Shown one piece after another: positions 7,709 to 13,961 of a stretch of DNA of 17,256 bases. The translations under genes were made by a program, and so were the position numbers. The notes under the pieces were generated by a model, which was not told the DNA's origin, ran no database searches, and saw nothing but the letters and a program-made list of their open reading frames with translations. Source of the DNA: an uncultured Collinsella sp. (GTDB lineage: Bacteria; Actinomycetota; Coriobacteriia; Coriobacteriales; Coriobacteriaceae); the NCBI GenBank assembly GCA_947003675.1, contig CAMQPJ010000008.1:1-17256 (forward strand), read 5' to 3'. Within the stretch, counting starts at the first letter, position 1, and each line of letters opens with the position of its first letter.

Positions 7709-8443
7709 ATGGACGTCAACGCGGAGACCGCCCGCAAGCTCAGGGAGATGGGGGCGGCCGAGCTGCTCGCCGCCCTCTCCGCCCAGGACGAGGCCGTGTG
7801 CGCCGGGATGGCGTTCGCCGAGCGCGTCCAGATGGCGGTGGACGAGGCGCACTCCGACTTCATCACGCAGAAGGTCCGCAACCTGACGAGGAGGGCCGGC
7901 CTCAGGTACCCCGAGGCCGACGTCCGCTCGGTCGACTTCTTCGAGGGCCGCGGCCTCGACAGGGTGGCGGTGGCCGAGCTCGCGACCTGCGGGTTCGTCG
8001 GGCGCGGCGAGAACGTGGTTCTCCAGGGCCTCACCGGCACGGGCAAGACCTACCTGGCCTGCGCGCTCGCGAAGGCCGCCTGCGCCAGGAGGGTGAGGTC
8101 GTGCTACGTCCGCCAGCCCGACCTCGAGGACCTCTGGCGCGAGAGCCGTGACCGGCCCGGCGGCGAGCGCGAGCTCGTCCGCAAGTACGGGGCGTTCGGC
8201 CTGCTCGTGATAGACGAGTGGCTGCTCGACAGGCCGGACACCGAGTTCAGGTCGATGCTGCTGGAGCTGATGGAGCTGAGGTACGGCACGGCCTCGACCG
8301 TATTCTGCACCCAGTTCAAGAAGAAGGACTGGCACCCGAGGCTCGGCGGCGGGGTGCATGCCGACGCCATCATGGACAGGATCGTGCACAACGCGGTCTG
8401 GGTCGACATGGGCGAGGCCAACATGCGGCAGCGCCGCGGATAG
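7709..8443 (+). CDS. istB: IS21 helper ATPase IstB
   Basis: The product is 244 residues, a DnaC-like AAA+ ATPase that assembles on target DNA and activates IstA. Walker A is GLTGTGKT (107-114) and Walker B is LLVIDE (165-170). Downstream, TVFCTQF resembles a sensor segment. The N-terminal region is helical, as in the family. The ATG follows the istA stop after two bases, with GGGGAGGAG inside the end of istA as the binding site. In the same frame an open but non-coding stretch runs back through istA, which is a shadow of high-GC coding. Length is usual for IstB and both motifs are intact. Confidence 0.93.
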   Translation: MDVNAETARKLREMGAAELLAALSAQDEAVCAGMAFAERVQMAVDEAHSDFITQKVRNLTRRAGLRYPEADVRSVDFFEGRGLDRVAVAELATCGFVGRGENVVLQGLTGTGKTYLACALAKAACARRVRSCYVRQPDLEDLWRESRDRPGGERELVRKYGAFGLLVIDEWLLDRPDTEFRSMLLELMELRYGTASTVFCTQFKKKDWHPRLGGGVHADAIMDRIVHNAVWVDMGEANMRQRRG

Positions 8444-8454
8444 ACCGGTAGCAA

Positions 8455-8489
8455 TAAAAAAGCACCGGGGCCAGTGTCGGCCCCGGTGC
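8455..8489 (-). terminator. Intrinsic terminator facing the IS21 right end
   Basis: A perfect 11-bp stem (8462-8472 with 8479-8489) with a 6-base loop is followed on the minus strand by a run of seven T. On the plus strand no T-run follows. It would stop transcription entering the element from the right. It lies 11 bp past the istB stop. Confidence 0.7.
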
Positions 8490-8566
8490 CCAAGCGCGAT
8501 ATCGGCGGTGCTGTTTCGCGATATTCAACAGCGCTCAAGCGAGCAAATACTCATCCCGGAAGTGTC

Positions 8567-8625
8567 GATGCTTCGGGGGTCCGATTTAGCTCGTTCACTT
8601 CTCAGGAAAAGTATTAGACCTCGAT
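8567..8625. repeat. IS21 right terminal inverted repeat
   Basis: This is the inverted copy of 5885-5943, with the outer 21 bp identical. TTGACT at 8628-8633 lies just outside the end but has no -10 partner at the right distance. Confidence 0.8.
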
Positions 8626-8713
8626 TCTTGACTGTTCCGAGGCCCCGTCATTTTCCTTCTCCGGAATCCTCGCTAGCGCTGGCACCCCTAGTCGCTACGA
8701 CCGCAGGCATGCC

Positions 8714-8719
8714 TATAAT
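8714..8719 (+). promoter_or_regulatory. -10 box for the hypothetical gene
   Basis: A consensus TATAAT lies 35 bp before the ATG at 8754, with AAAGGAA as ribosome binding site between them. The -35 region (GTCGCT near 8691) is poor. The site is outside the IS21 element. Confidence 0.55.
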
Positions 8720-8753
8720 GAGACATGTCTCCTGATGAGAAAGGAATCCAGCT

Positions 8754-9575
8754 ATGGACGAAGCCAAGCTCGCCGAAAACGAAATCCAGGACTTTTTCAA
8801 CCGTGTCGACAGCCCTTCTGTCGGACCGATAGGCGTCAAGGGCTTCATTGGATGGTGTAACGAGCCTTGCGACTATTATCCTAAAAGCAGCAAGTCTGAC
8901 TCAGCCTACAAGCTGGGGAAAACCATATGCGCCTTGGAAGAACTTAGCGACGACAAAATTGATGGAATCAAAGAAATCCTCGAAGCCATTACCATTTCCG
9001 TGATTGGCGACATCAATGTGCCTTCTAAAGAGCAGAAAGATAAACTGCTTGACAAAGCGCGCTCGGACCTCCTGAAATACGATGAGATTCGTTCCAAACT
9101 GGAAAAACATCTGGGTGTCTATCGAGGCGAGTTATCAAAAACTAGCAAAAAAGACCTGCCAGAAAACGTCGCGTTCTACTGCGCACTCAAGTCCAGACTC
9201 AAGAGCTGCCCCGATGAACAGGGGTATTACCACTATCAGTTTGATGACAACAGTAACACAATCGCTCGAGTCGACCCACTCAAGCCCTTTATCGACAGCA
9301 CGCATGACAATTTAAATCAGCAGTGGCACGTCCTCATCTCTGTACTTGCGTACCTTGATGTCGCCCACGCTTTAAGCAATGATCAGCACGAATACCATTG
9401 CCTCTATCCGTACCTCAGTTCATACGATAGAGGAGACTTGAACAAGATGAAGCTGAAACTGAAAAGCACTTTGTCTCTAGAGGCTATGCCGGAAATTGGT
9501 AAAATTATTAATTATCCTTCAGAAGCTATGATGGCCTGGATAAAGGACGCGTTGGTCAGGCGGGAAGGTAAGTAA
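8754..9575 (+). CDS. Hypothetical protein, 273 residues
   Basis: I do not recognise this protein. It is soluble, hydrophilic and mostly helical in look, with no signal peptide or membrane helix. A Lys/Glu-rich middle (about 70-130) may form coiled coil. Notable short stretches are GFIGWCNEPCDYYP near the N-terminus and MMAWIKDALV near the C-terminus. The start is set by AAAGGAATCC ahead of the ATG. GC is visibly lower than the backbone, which suggests acquisition. A decayed second copy of its last codons lies at 11228-11341, next to the intact phosphatase. The complete gene here lies next to a phosphatase fragment. The two families were therefore neighbours in convergent orientation before the region broke up. 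Confidence 0.75.
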   Translation: MDEAKLAENEIQDFFNRVDSPSVGPIGVKGFIGWCNEPCDYYPKSSKSDSAYKLGKTICALEELSDDKIDGIKEILEAITISVIGDINVPSKEQKDKLLDKARSDLLKYDEIRSKLEKHLGVYRGELSKTSKKDLPENVAFYCALKSRLKSCPDEQGYYHYQFDDNSNTIARVDPLKPFIDSTHDNLNQQWHVLISVLAYLDVAHALSNDQHEYHCLYPYLSSYDRGDLNKMKLKLKSTLSLEAMPEIGKIINYPSEAMMAWIKDALVRREGK

Positions 9576-9670
9576 ACAGACCGGGCAATTCATCACCTTA
9601 CCGCACGGTCGCAAATCAGCCAGACGATCTTTGCCTCGGGAGCGCCCCCAGCCTCTCAGCGCCCTCAAAC

Positions 9671-9816
9671 CTACTCCAGCCCCGGGCCGCTGTACTTCCC
9701 CGTCTCCGAGTCGTAGTTCAGCACGGCGACCTCGCCGTTCTTCATGACGTTCCCGTCAATGTAATAGTGGCTGGCGCCGTCATGCCAGACGCCGCGGTAG
9801 TCTGCGATGCCCGAGA
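9671..9816 (-). pseudogene. 3' fragment of a PPP-type phosphatase gene
   Basis: This 146-bp stretch matches the end of the phosphatase gene (11493-11638) without a gap. I count 15 mismatches, about 90% identity. The last 48 codons or so, including YRG-WHDGASHYYIDGNV and the final GPGLE and stop, remain in frame. Homology stops sharply at 9816. The metal-binding motifs, which lie upstream in the gene, are all missing, so no enzyme is made. The convergent hypothetical gene ends 95 bp to the left. Confidence 0.85.
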
Positions 9817-9860
9817 ACAAAGTCACGACCACTGACGTCGATTCGCTAGTCGAGAGGAAA

Positions 9861-9905
9861 ATCGAGCCTGTTGAGCACACGAAAGCTGCGCTCAACAGGC
9901 TCGAT
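9861..9905 (-). terminator. 16-bp perfect stem-loop, likely terminator of the AT-rich operon
   Basis: ATCGAGCCTGTTGAGC (9861-9876) is exactly complementary to 9890-9905, with a 13-base loop. On the minus strand the stem is followed by TTTCCTC, giving four T's with the stem's last base. It lies downstream of the minus-strand small genes (10209-11108) and could end their transcript. Confidence 0.5.
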
Positions 9906-10008
9906 GAGTATGAAAGGCTGTCGTCGTGTCCCGCTTCGAAGATCGGGGCGTACTGCGGTTATATTCACAAATATGCTGATTGGCAGTTTGCCGCAAACGC
10001 ACAACTGA

Positions 10009-10054
10009 GATTGCGTCGCAGCGCGTGAAATCATCCCCGCGCTGCGACGCAATC
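10009..10054. repeat. 17-bp perfect inverted repeat
   Basis: 10009-10025 (GATTGCGTCGCAGCGCG) is exactly complementary to 10038-10054, with a 12-base loop. No T-run follows on either strand, so it is not a standard terminator. It could be an element end, a protein-binding site or a structured RNA. Confidence 0.6.
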
Positions 10055-10208
10055 ATATCGTTCAGCTCCTATTCCTCGCACACGCGGGACCGGTAACGCA
10101 CTCGCGCTCGTTGGCCCGTGCGTAGCCGCGCCTTCCGAGGAAGGCGTTCTTTGGCAATGCCGTATTGTGAATCGCAGTGCCGATATAGCTAGTAATCAAA
10201 CGAACCGG

Positions 10209-10415
10209 TTAATAAATTCTTTCCGGCACACCATTTTCTGCAAGATATTGCTTTACAGATTTAGCATAATAAATGAAACTATCTACAGTTTTAAAAGCTT
10301 TACGATTTGAAATGAACTGATCATCTTCATCATAGTAATAATCATCATTTGGTAAATCGTCAGGAACGAAATACTTTCCAGTCCTGTCATCGATTGCGAT
10401 ATTAATCTTCTTCAT
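10209..10415 (-). CDS. Small acidic protein, possible immunity-operon member
   Basis: The product is 68 residues from the ATG at 10415, chosen because AAGGA lies 8 bases upstream; an ATG at 10424 would add three residues. It is acidic, with the run NDDYYYDEDD, followed by a helical, more basic end (SFIYYAKSVKQYL). The family is not recognised. It overlaps the end of the upstream 136-residue gene by 14 bp, so the two are translationally coupled. The DNA is strongly AT-rich, unlike the backbone, which indicates horizontal origin. A role as a second immunity protein or accessory factor is inferred only from position. Confidence 0.6.
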   Translation of the reverse strand: MKKINIAIDDRTGKYFVPDDLPNDDYYYDEDDQFISNRKAFKTVDSFIYYAKSVKQYLAENGVPERIY

Positions 10416-10812
10416 ACAATACATCCTTATTATACAACGATTTTACATCATCATTATTTTCAAAGAAATTAATATAATCAAATATGTGAGTAACCCAAAT
10501 TGTAACCTCGACAGCACGCTCAGCAGAGATATTCCTTCGTTTTGCAGGTCCAATAGCATAAGCTCCAGTAGGAGTATACCTTGTTGACAAATCGTCATCA
10601 TCATCATCTGGAAATGTACCAGACATATCAAAAGTTGTAATAATTTGATCGTCATCAGTACTATCAATTAAATTGACCAATAAGTACTTATTACCGTGAT
10701 TTTTATGAAACTCTTCAAAACCAGATTTTGAAAATTCTGTATTTAGTGCATCCTCATCAAAACCATTAGCATACATATCAATAATATGAGAACCAAATTC
10801 TTTAATCTTCAT
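10402..10812 (-). CDS. Acidic protein, probable orphan immunity protein
   Basis: The product is 136 residues and very acidic, including a DDDDDD run, with no membrane helix or signal. I do not recognise the family. The start at 10812 has GAAGGTG 8 bases upstream and overlaps, as ATGA, the stop of a short basic remnant (10809-10931). The ATGA overlap, the acidity and the AT-rich foreign composition are what a cognate immunity gene directly behind a polymorphic-toxin C-terminal tip shows. The downstream small gene overlaps its end. Function is inferred from layout. Alternatives are an antitoxin or an unrelated small cytosolic protein. Confidence 0.65.
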   Translation of the reverse strand: MKIKEFGSHIIDMYANGFDEDALNTEFSKSGFEEFHKNHGNKYLLVNLIDSTDDDQIITTFDMSGTFPDDDDDDLSTRYTPTGAYAIGPAKRRNISAERAVEVTIWVTHIFDYINFFENNDDVKSLYNKDVLYEED

Positions 10813-10931
10813 TTGATTTGCACCTTCAATTTATGATCAACGCCTTTGACATTGTGCGGGAAAACAATTTCATCGTTCTTGCCCCAAGCTGGCACCAGCT
10901 TTATCCCTGGCCTACGCATAAAAGCAATTTT
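10809..10931 (-). pseudogene. Toxin C-terminal tip remnant 1
   Basis: An in-frame stretch of 40 codons follows directly on the TAG of the 58-residue gene and ends at a TGA that overlaps the next ATG. It encodes KIAFMRRPGIKLVPAWGKND and then EIVFPHNVKGVDHKLKVQIK. The peptide is basic and ends like a folded domain, not like random translation. An internal ATG at 10919 exists but has no clear ribosome binding site. I read it as the 3' end of a toxin domain whose front is lost. The toxin class is not recognised. Confidence 0.5.
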
Positions 10932-11108
10932 CTATTGAACGGTGAAGAAGGCAGACATGTTCTCTATTAATTCGTTAAGTCCAGGAGAATCCTCATATGA
11001 ATTTAGAATGTCTCCTAGCTCATCATCATCATTCACTAGACCGATAATTTGCTCGATTATCTGGTCCTCGGTCTTGCCGTTAATGATTAAAATACGCTTG
11101 TCATCCAT
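10932..11108 (-). CDS. 58-residue acidic protein, possible immunity protein
   Basis: This is a small gene with a clear ribosome binding site, AAGGTGG, 8 bases before the ATG at 11108. The product starts MDDKRILIINGKTEDQ and is acidic (LVNDDDELGD; SYEDSPGLNE), with two probable helices and no membrane segment. The family is not recognised. It starts 16 bases after the stop of a basic remnant (11125-11205) and is followed in the same frame by another such remnant. It repeats the tip-then-acidic-gene order of the next unit. Composition is AT-rich. A second-unit immunity protein is inferred. Confidence 0.55.
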   Translation of the reverse strand: MDDKRILIINGKTEDQIIEQIIGLVNDDDELGDILNSYEDSPGLNELIENMSAFFTVQ

Positions 11109-11124
11109 CTTATAGCCACCTTTT

Positions 11125-11205
11125 TCAGATGCCTCTCACAGTTCCATAATTATAAGTTAGCGTAGTTCTTTTTTTAATTTCATCTAAACTAAAACCTTTC
11201 TTCAG
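11125..11205 (-). pseudogene. Toxin C-terminal tip remnant 2
   Basis: About 27 codons end at the TGA at 11125-11127 and encode a basic peptide, KLKKGFSLDEIKKRTTLTYN and then YGTVRGI. The frame stays open to the right but enters, near 11205, sequence that reads on the other strand as the end of the hypothetical-gene family. The true junction is probably there. The short spacing to the following acidic gene supports a toxin-tip origin. The evidence is thin because the piece is short. Confidence 0.4.
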
Positions 11206-11236
11206 TTTGCAGCTTGCAACCTTCAGCTTGCAAAGC
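11200..11236 (+). repeat. Short tandem CTTCAG..GCTTGCAA repeat at a junction
   Basis: The motif CTTCAG followed by CTTGCAA recurs in tandem here (CTTCAGTTTGCAGCTTGCAA, then CTTCAGCTTGCAA). It sits exactly where the AT-rich array meets the GC-richer remnant of the hypothetical gene, so it may mark the recombination joint. Confidence 0.45.
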
Positions 11237-11341
11237 AGCCTCTCACTAAACGTCATTAAGGGCAGAGACTACACCTCCGATGCCTCAATGACCTGGATAA
11301 AGGACGCGATGGTCGAGTCGACCAAAAAGCTAGCCAAATAA
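11228..11341 (+). pseudogene. 3' remnant of a second copy of the hypothetical gene
   Basis: Read on the plus strand to the TAA at 11339-11341, the frame gives SSLSLNVIKGRDYTSDASMT and then WIKDAMVESTKKLAK. It matches the end of the 273-residue protein (STLSLEA.., YPSEAMMAWIKDALV). The DNA block CCTGGATAAAGGACGCG is identical in both. Only about 38 codons remain and no start is present. It converges on the intact phosphatase gene 151 bp to the right. Confidence 0.75.
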
Positions 11342-11492
11342 AAGCCTTATGTCACTGGGTAAAAGAAACCCCGACGATCGTTTCCGCGGAAGCACCCCTC
11401 TCGGTGCTTCCACATCCCGTTAACGTCAAAGGCGCAGCCCAAGCCCCGAATCGAGCCCACGCAGACAATCCGCGAGCCAATCGCCCGCCAGC

Positions 11493-12254
11493 CTACTCCA
11501 ACCCGGGGCCGCCATACTTCCCTGTCTCCGAGTCGTAGCTCAGCACGGCGACCTCGCCGTTCTTCATGACGTTCCCATCGATGTAGTAGTGGCTGGCGCC
11601 GTCGTGCCAGATACCGCGGTAGCCCGTGATGCCCGAGACAGCCTCGGTGTTGATGTGTCCGGCGATAACATCCAAGTAGAACTCACGGCCCGCGTAATCG
11701 GGCGACATCGTGACAAATGACACGTCAGGCGTGCCGAGCTTCCAGTACTCCCCGGCCCCCTCGTCAATGCCGGCATGCACAAAGACCTGGCCGAAGGGGC
11801 TCTCGTAAAAGTAAGGAAGCTTGCGGACCCACGCGATGACGTCCGCGTGCTCGGCCTTCATGCGTTCAACCGTATAGGCGTAGGCCTCCTCGAATTCCCT
11901 GAGCTTCAACAGATGCTTGACGTGCTTGAATGCCTCGGCATCTAGGAAGCTCTTGGCCGTTGCCAGATTGCTGTCGGCAAGTATCCATGCTTGCGTAAAA
12001 TTGGGATCTTTTACCTCGTCAATGTACTCGAGAAACATCTCCTCGTGGTTGCCGCGCAGCGCCACGACACGATCGCCGTAGCGCTTTTGCAGGTCCATGA
12101 CGAGCTCAAAGACCCCGAGCGAATCGGAACCTCGGTCGCAGTAGTCGCCCAGCAGGACCAGCTTGGAGTCCTCGGTATCGAGGTCGATGGTGGAAAGCGA
12201 TGCCTTAAAGGCGTCCAAACATCCATGAATGTCACTCATAGCGTAGATATGCAC
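11493..12254 (-). CDS. PPP-family serine/threonine phosphatase-like metallophosphoesterase
   Basis: The product is 253 residues with the PPP signature set: SDIHG (D8, H10), GDYCDRG (D37, D40, R41), RGNHEE (N69, H70), VFVHAGID and GHIN towards the C-terminus. PPP enzymes of this size in bacteria act as protein phosphatases or as diadenosine tetraphosphatases; which applies here cannot be told. The start is GTG at 12254, with AGGGGG six bases upstream. MHIYAMSDIHG places the first motif correctly. The gene stands alone in backbone-like GC. The last 146 bp are duplicated at 9671-9816. Confidence 0.85.
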   Translation of the reverse strand: MHIYAMSDIHGCLDAFKASLSTIDLDTEDSKLVLLGDYCDRGSDSLGVFELVMDLQKRYGDRVVALRGNHEEMFLEYIDEVKDPNFTQAWILADSNLATAKSFLDAEAFKHVKHLLKLREFEEAYAYTVERMKAEHADVIAWVRKLPYFYESPFGQVFVHAGIDEGAGEYWKLGTPDVSFVTMSPDYAGREFYLDVIAGHINTEAVSGITGYRGIWHDGASHYYIDGNVMKNGEVAVLSYDSETGKYGGPGLE

Positions 12255-12614
12255 TTATGACCCCCTGTTTGCGTCGGGACTCCGCTCGTTTGCGCCATGT
12301 GGCACAGCGGCCCCCTGATTTCGCGGGCGGCGGGAAACTTTGCCCTGTCACGCCCATCACTATGGTTAGAAGTATATCTCGCCGTGCGGACACAAATTTA
12401 CGCTTGGGCCCTGTCTGCCTGTGTGCGCTTGCCCTCCGCCCCACCCAAAAACTCATCCAACATTAATCTTGGCTCAAGAATCGCTTAATCTATAACCTGC
12501 ACTATAGAGTTCGACCAAGGGCGGGGCGGCACCGCGCAACGCAGGCCGCCGAACGCAACGCTCGCGCCCGGGCAGATCGCCCGGCATCGCGCCCATCGAA
12601 CGAAAGGACAGGTC
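12255..12614. other. 360-bp divergent intergenic region
   Basis: It separates the minus-strand phosphatase from the plus-strand signalling operon. A minus-strand TATACT (12371-12376) is a weak promoter candidate for the phosphatase. Apart from the plus-strand promoter listed separately I see no hairpin, RNA or gene. Two short plus-strand frames here have no ribosome binding site. Confidence 0.5.
12469..12496 (+). promoter_or_regulatory. Promoter of the DUF4342/two-component operon
   Basis: TTGGCT (12469-12474) and TATAAC (12491-12496) are 16 bp apart, a good sigma-70-type pair. The leader to the ATG at 12615 is about 110 bases. A second TATAGA-like box follows a few bases later. Confidence 0.5.
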
Positions 12615-13157
12615 ATGGACGACCTCGAAAAAGTTGAAACCATCCGCACCAAGTGCAACGTGAGCTACACCGATGCCAAGGCCGCGCTCGAAGCCGCCGA
12701 TGGCAACGTCCTGGACGCCATCATTTGGCTCGAGTCGCAGGGCAAGACGCAGACCACGTCGGCGCACGTCGCCACCGAGTCCGAGCCGGTCGATGAGCCC
12801 TCGGCCGAGATGGTCGCTGCGCAGGCCGCCTACGAGAAGTCGAGCGAAAAGACCGACTTCTCCAAGAAGATGGATAGCGTTTGGGAGTACCTCAAAAAGC
12901 TCTTCCACCTGAGCTTGGACACCAAGTTTATCGCCACGCGCCACGACGCCATCATCCTCAACATCCCCATCCTGATCCCCATCGTCGCGCTGTTTGCCTG
13001 GGGTGCCACGGTATGGCTGATGCTGCTCGGCCTGTTCTTTGGCATGCGCTACCGCATCGACAGCGACGGTGATGTGCCCGGCAGCATCAACAACCTGATG
13101 GATCCCGGCGCCGACGCCGCGGACGGCATCAAGCAAAATCTGAACGACGACAAGTAA
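12615..13157 (+). CDS. UBA-like/DUF4342 membrane protein
   Basis: The product is 180 residues. Residues 1-45 form a UBA/TS-N-like three-helix fold as in EF-Ts N-termini (VETIRTKCNVSYTDAKAALEAADGNVLDAI in outline). A polar Ser/Glu/Thr linker follows. The DUF4342-type core holds one long hydrophobic stretch (about 112-143), which could be one long helix or a hairpin. The ATG at 12615 follows AAAGGA by seven bases. It is 18 bp upstream of the response regulator gene and is the first gene of that operon. A role as a membrane partner or output of the two-component pair is inferred from position. No enzyme motif is seen. Confidence 0.8.
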   Translation: MDDLEKVETIRTKCNVSYTDAKAALEAADGNVLDAIIWLESQGKTQTTSAHVATESEPVDEPSAEMVAAQAAYEKSSEKTDFSKKMDSVWEYLKKLFHLSLDTKFIATRHDAIILNIPILIPIVALFAWGATVWLMLLGLFFGMRYRIDSDGDVPGSINNLMDPGADAADGIKQNLNDDK

Positions 13158-13175
13158 TCGCAGACGGGGGCACGC

Positions 13176-13961
13176 ATGGCACGAATCCTGATCGTAGAGG
13201 ACGAGGAAAAAATCGCCCGCTTTGTGACGCTCGAGCTGGAGCACGAGGGCTACCAGGTGGAGCACGCCGCGGACGGCCGCACCGCCGTGGACCTGGCGTT
13301 GGAGCGCGACTACGATCTGATTCTGCTCGATGTGCTGTTGCCGCAGCTCAACGGCATGGAGGTCCTGCGGCGCGTCCGCAAGCGCAAGGATGTGCCGGTG
13401 ATCATGGTCACCGCGCGCGATGCCGTGATGGACAAGGTGGCCGGGCTCGATGCCGGCGCCGACGATTACCTGACCAAGCCGTTCGCGATTGAGGAGCTGT
13501 TCGCACGGATCCGCGTGGCGTTGAAGCGCTCGGAGGCCGTGCGGGCGGCTTCGGGCGTTGGCGGCGCCGGGGCCAGGACGGGCACGGCGAGCGGCGCGGG
13601 TGTCGGCGCCACTGCGATACCCCCGGTCAGCGACTCGGCCCAGGCTTCCGTCGCGCCCTCCCCCGCCGCGCTCACCGTGGGTTCGGTCGCGCTCGACCCC
13701 GACCGCCGCGAAGTCACGGTCGGCGGCTCGCCCATCGTGCTGACTGCCCGCGAGTTCGACGTCCTCGCACTGCTTATGGCACATGCCGAAACCGTGCTCA
13801 CGCGTGAGCGCATCGCACACGAGGCGCTGGGCTACGAATACGTGGGCGACACCAACAACGTCGACGTGCACATCGCACACCTGCGTGCCAAGATCGAGGA
13901 CGCCGGCGGCGCCCGCATCATCCAGACCGTGCGCGGGGTGGGCTATGTCTGCCGCGCGTAA
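13176..13961 (+). CDS. OmpR-family response regulator
   Basis: The product is 261 residues. The receiver domain has the acidic pair E8/D9, phospho-acceptor D52 in LILLDVLLP, T79 and K101 in TKPF. The winged helix-turn-helix domain spans about 167-259 and contains LTAREFDVLALLM and the usual ending IIQTVRGVGYVCRA. The linker of about 45 residues, rich in Gly, Ala and Ser, is longer than usual for the family. The ATG has GGGGG upstream, 18 bp after the DUF4342 gene. The kinase gene overlaps the end by 17 bp, so the two are made together. The target genes are not known; autoregulation is a usual possibility. Confidence 0.93.
   Translation: MARILIVEDEEKIARFVTLELEHEGYQVEHAADGRTAVDLALERDYDLILLDVLLPQLNGMEVLRRVRKRKDVPVIMVTARDAVMDKVAGLDAGADDYLTKPFAIEELFARIRVALKRSEAVRAASGVGGAGARTGTASGAGVGATAIPPVSDSAQASVAPSPAALTVGSVALDPDRREVTVGGSPIVLTAREFDVLALLMAHAETVLTRERIAHEALGYEYVGDTNNVDVHIAHLRAKIEDAGGARIIQTVRGVGYVCRA

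Larger units (their letters stand above)
5885..8625 (+). mobile_element. IS21-family insertion sequence, apparently complete
   Basis: The element is about 2.74 kb with istA and istB in tandem. Terminal inverted repeats at 5885-5943 and 8567-8625 are perfect over the outer 21 bp. They stay clearly matched to about 59 bp, including AAGTGAACG, GGACCCC and GAAGCATC at equal offsets. A second set of repeats ending in CAGCACCGCC or GGCACCGCC lies at 6035-6056, 6070-6091 and, inverted, at 8504-8524. Multiple subterminal repeats bound by the transposase are usual in IS21. Exact ends are uncertain by a few bases because they do not show the common TG/CA ends. No 4-8 bp target duplication is seen directly outside them. 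Both genes are intact, so the element may be active. Confidence 0.8.
9817..10208. other. Non-coding, hairpin-rich stretch after the phosphatase fragment
   Basis: These 392 bp hold no convincing gene. Short frames on both strands (73 and 68 codons) overlap the hairpins and lack ribosome binding sites. Besides the two large stem-loops listed separately there is an 8-bp stem, CGCCTTCC/GGAAGGCG, near 10128-10145. GC is intermediate between the backbone and the AT-rich block that follows. Confidence 0.5.

Noticed and set aside
5876..8662. CCTTCTCC at 5876-5883 and 8655-8662 as an 8-bp target duplication
   Set aside because: The left copy is next to the inverted repeat but the right copy is 29 bases beyond it, so the ends would not be symmetrical. 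Probably chance.
9861..9905. Integron attC-like site, because of GTTGAGC..GCTCAAC
   Set aside because: The order of the core sites is the reverse of an attC, there are no extrahelical-base features, and no integrase is nearby.
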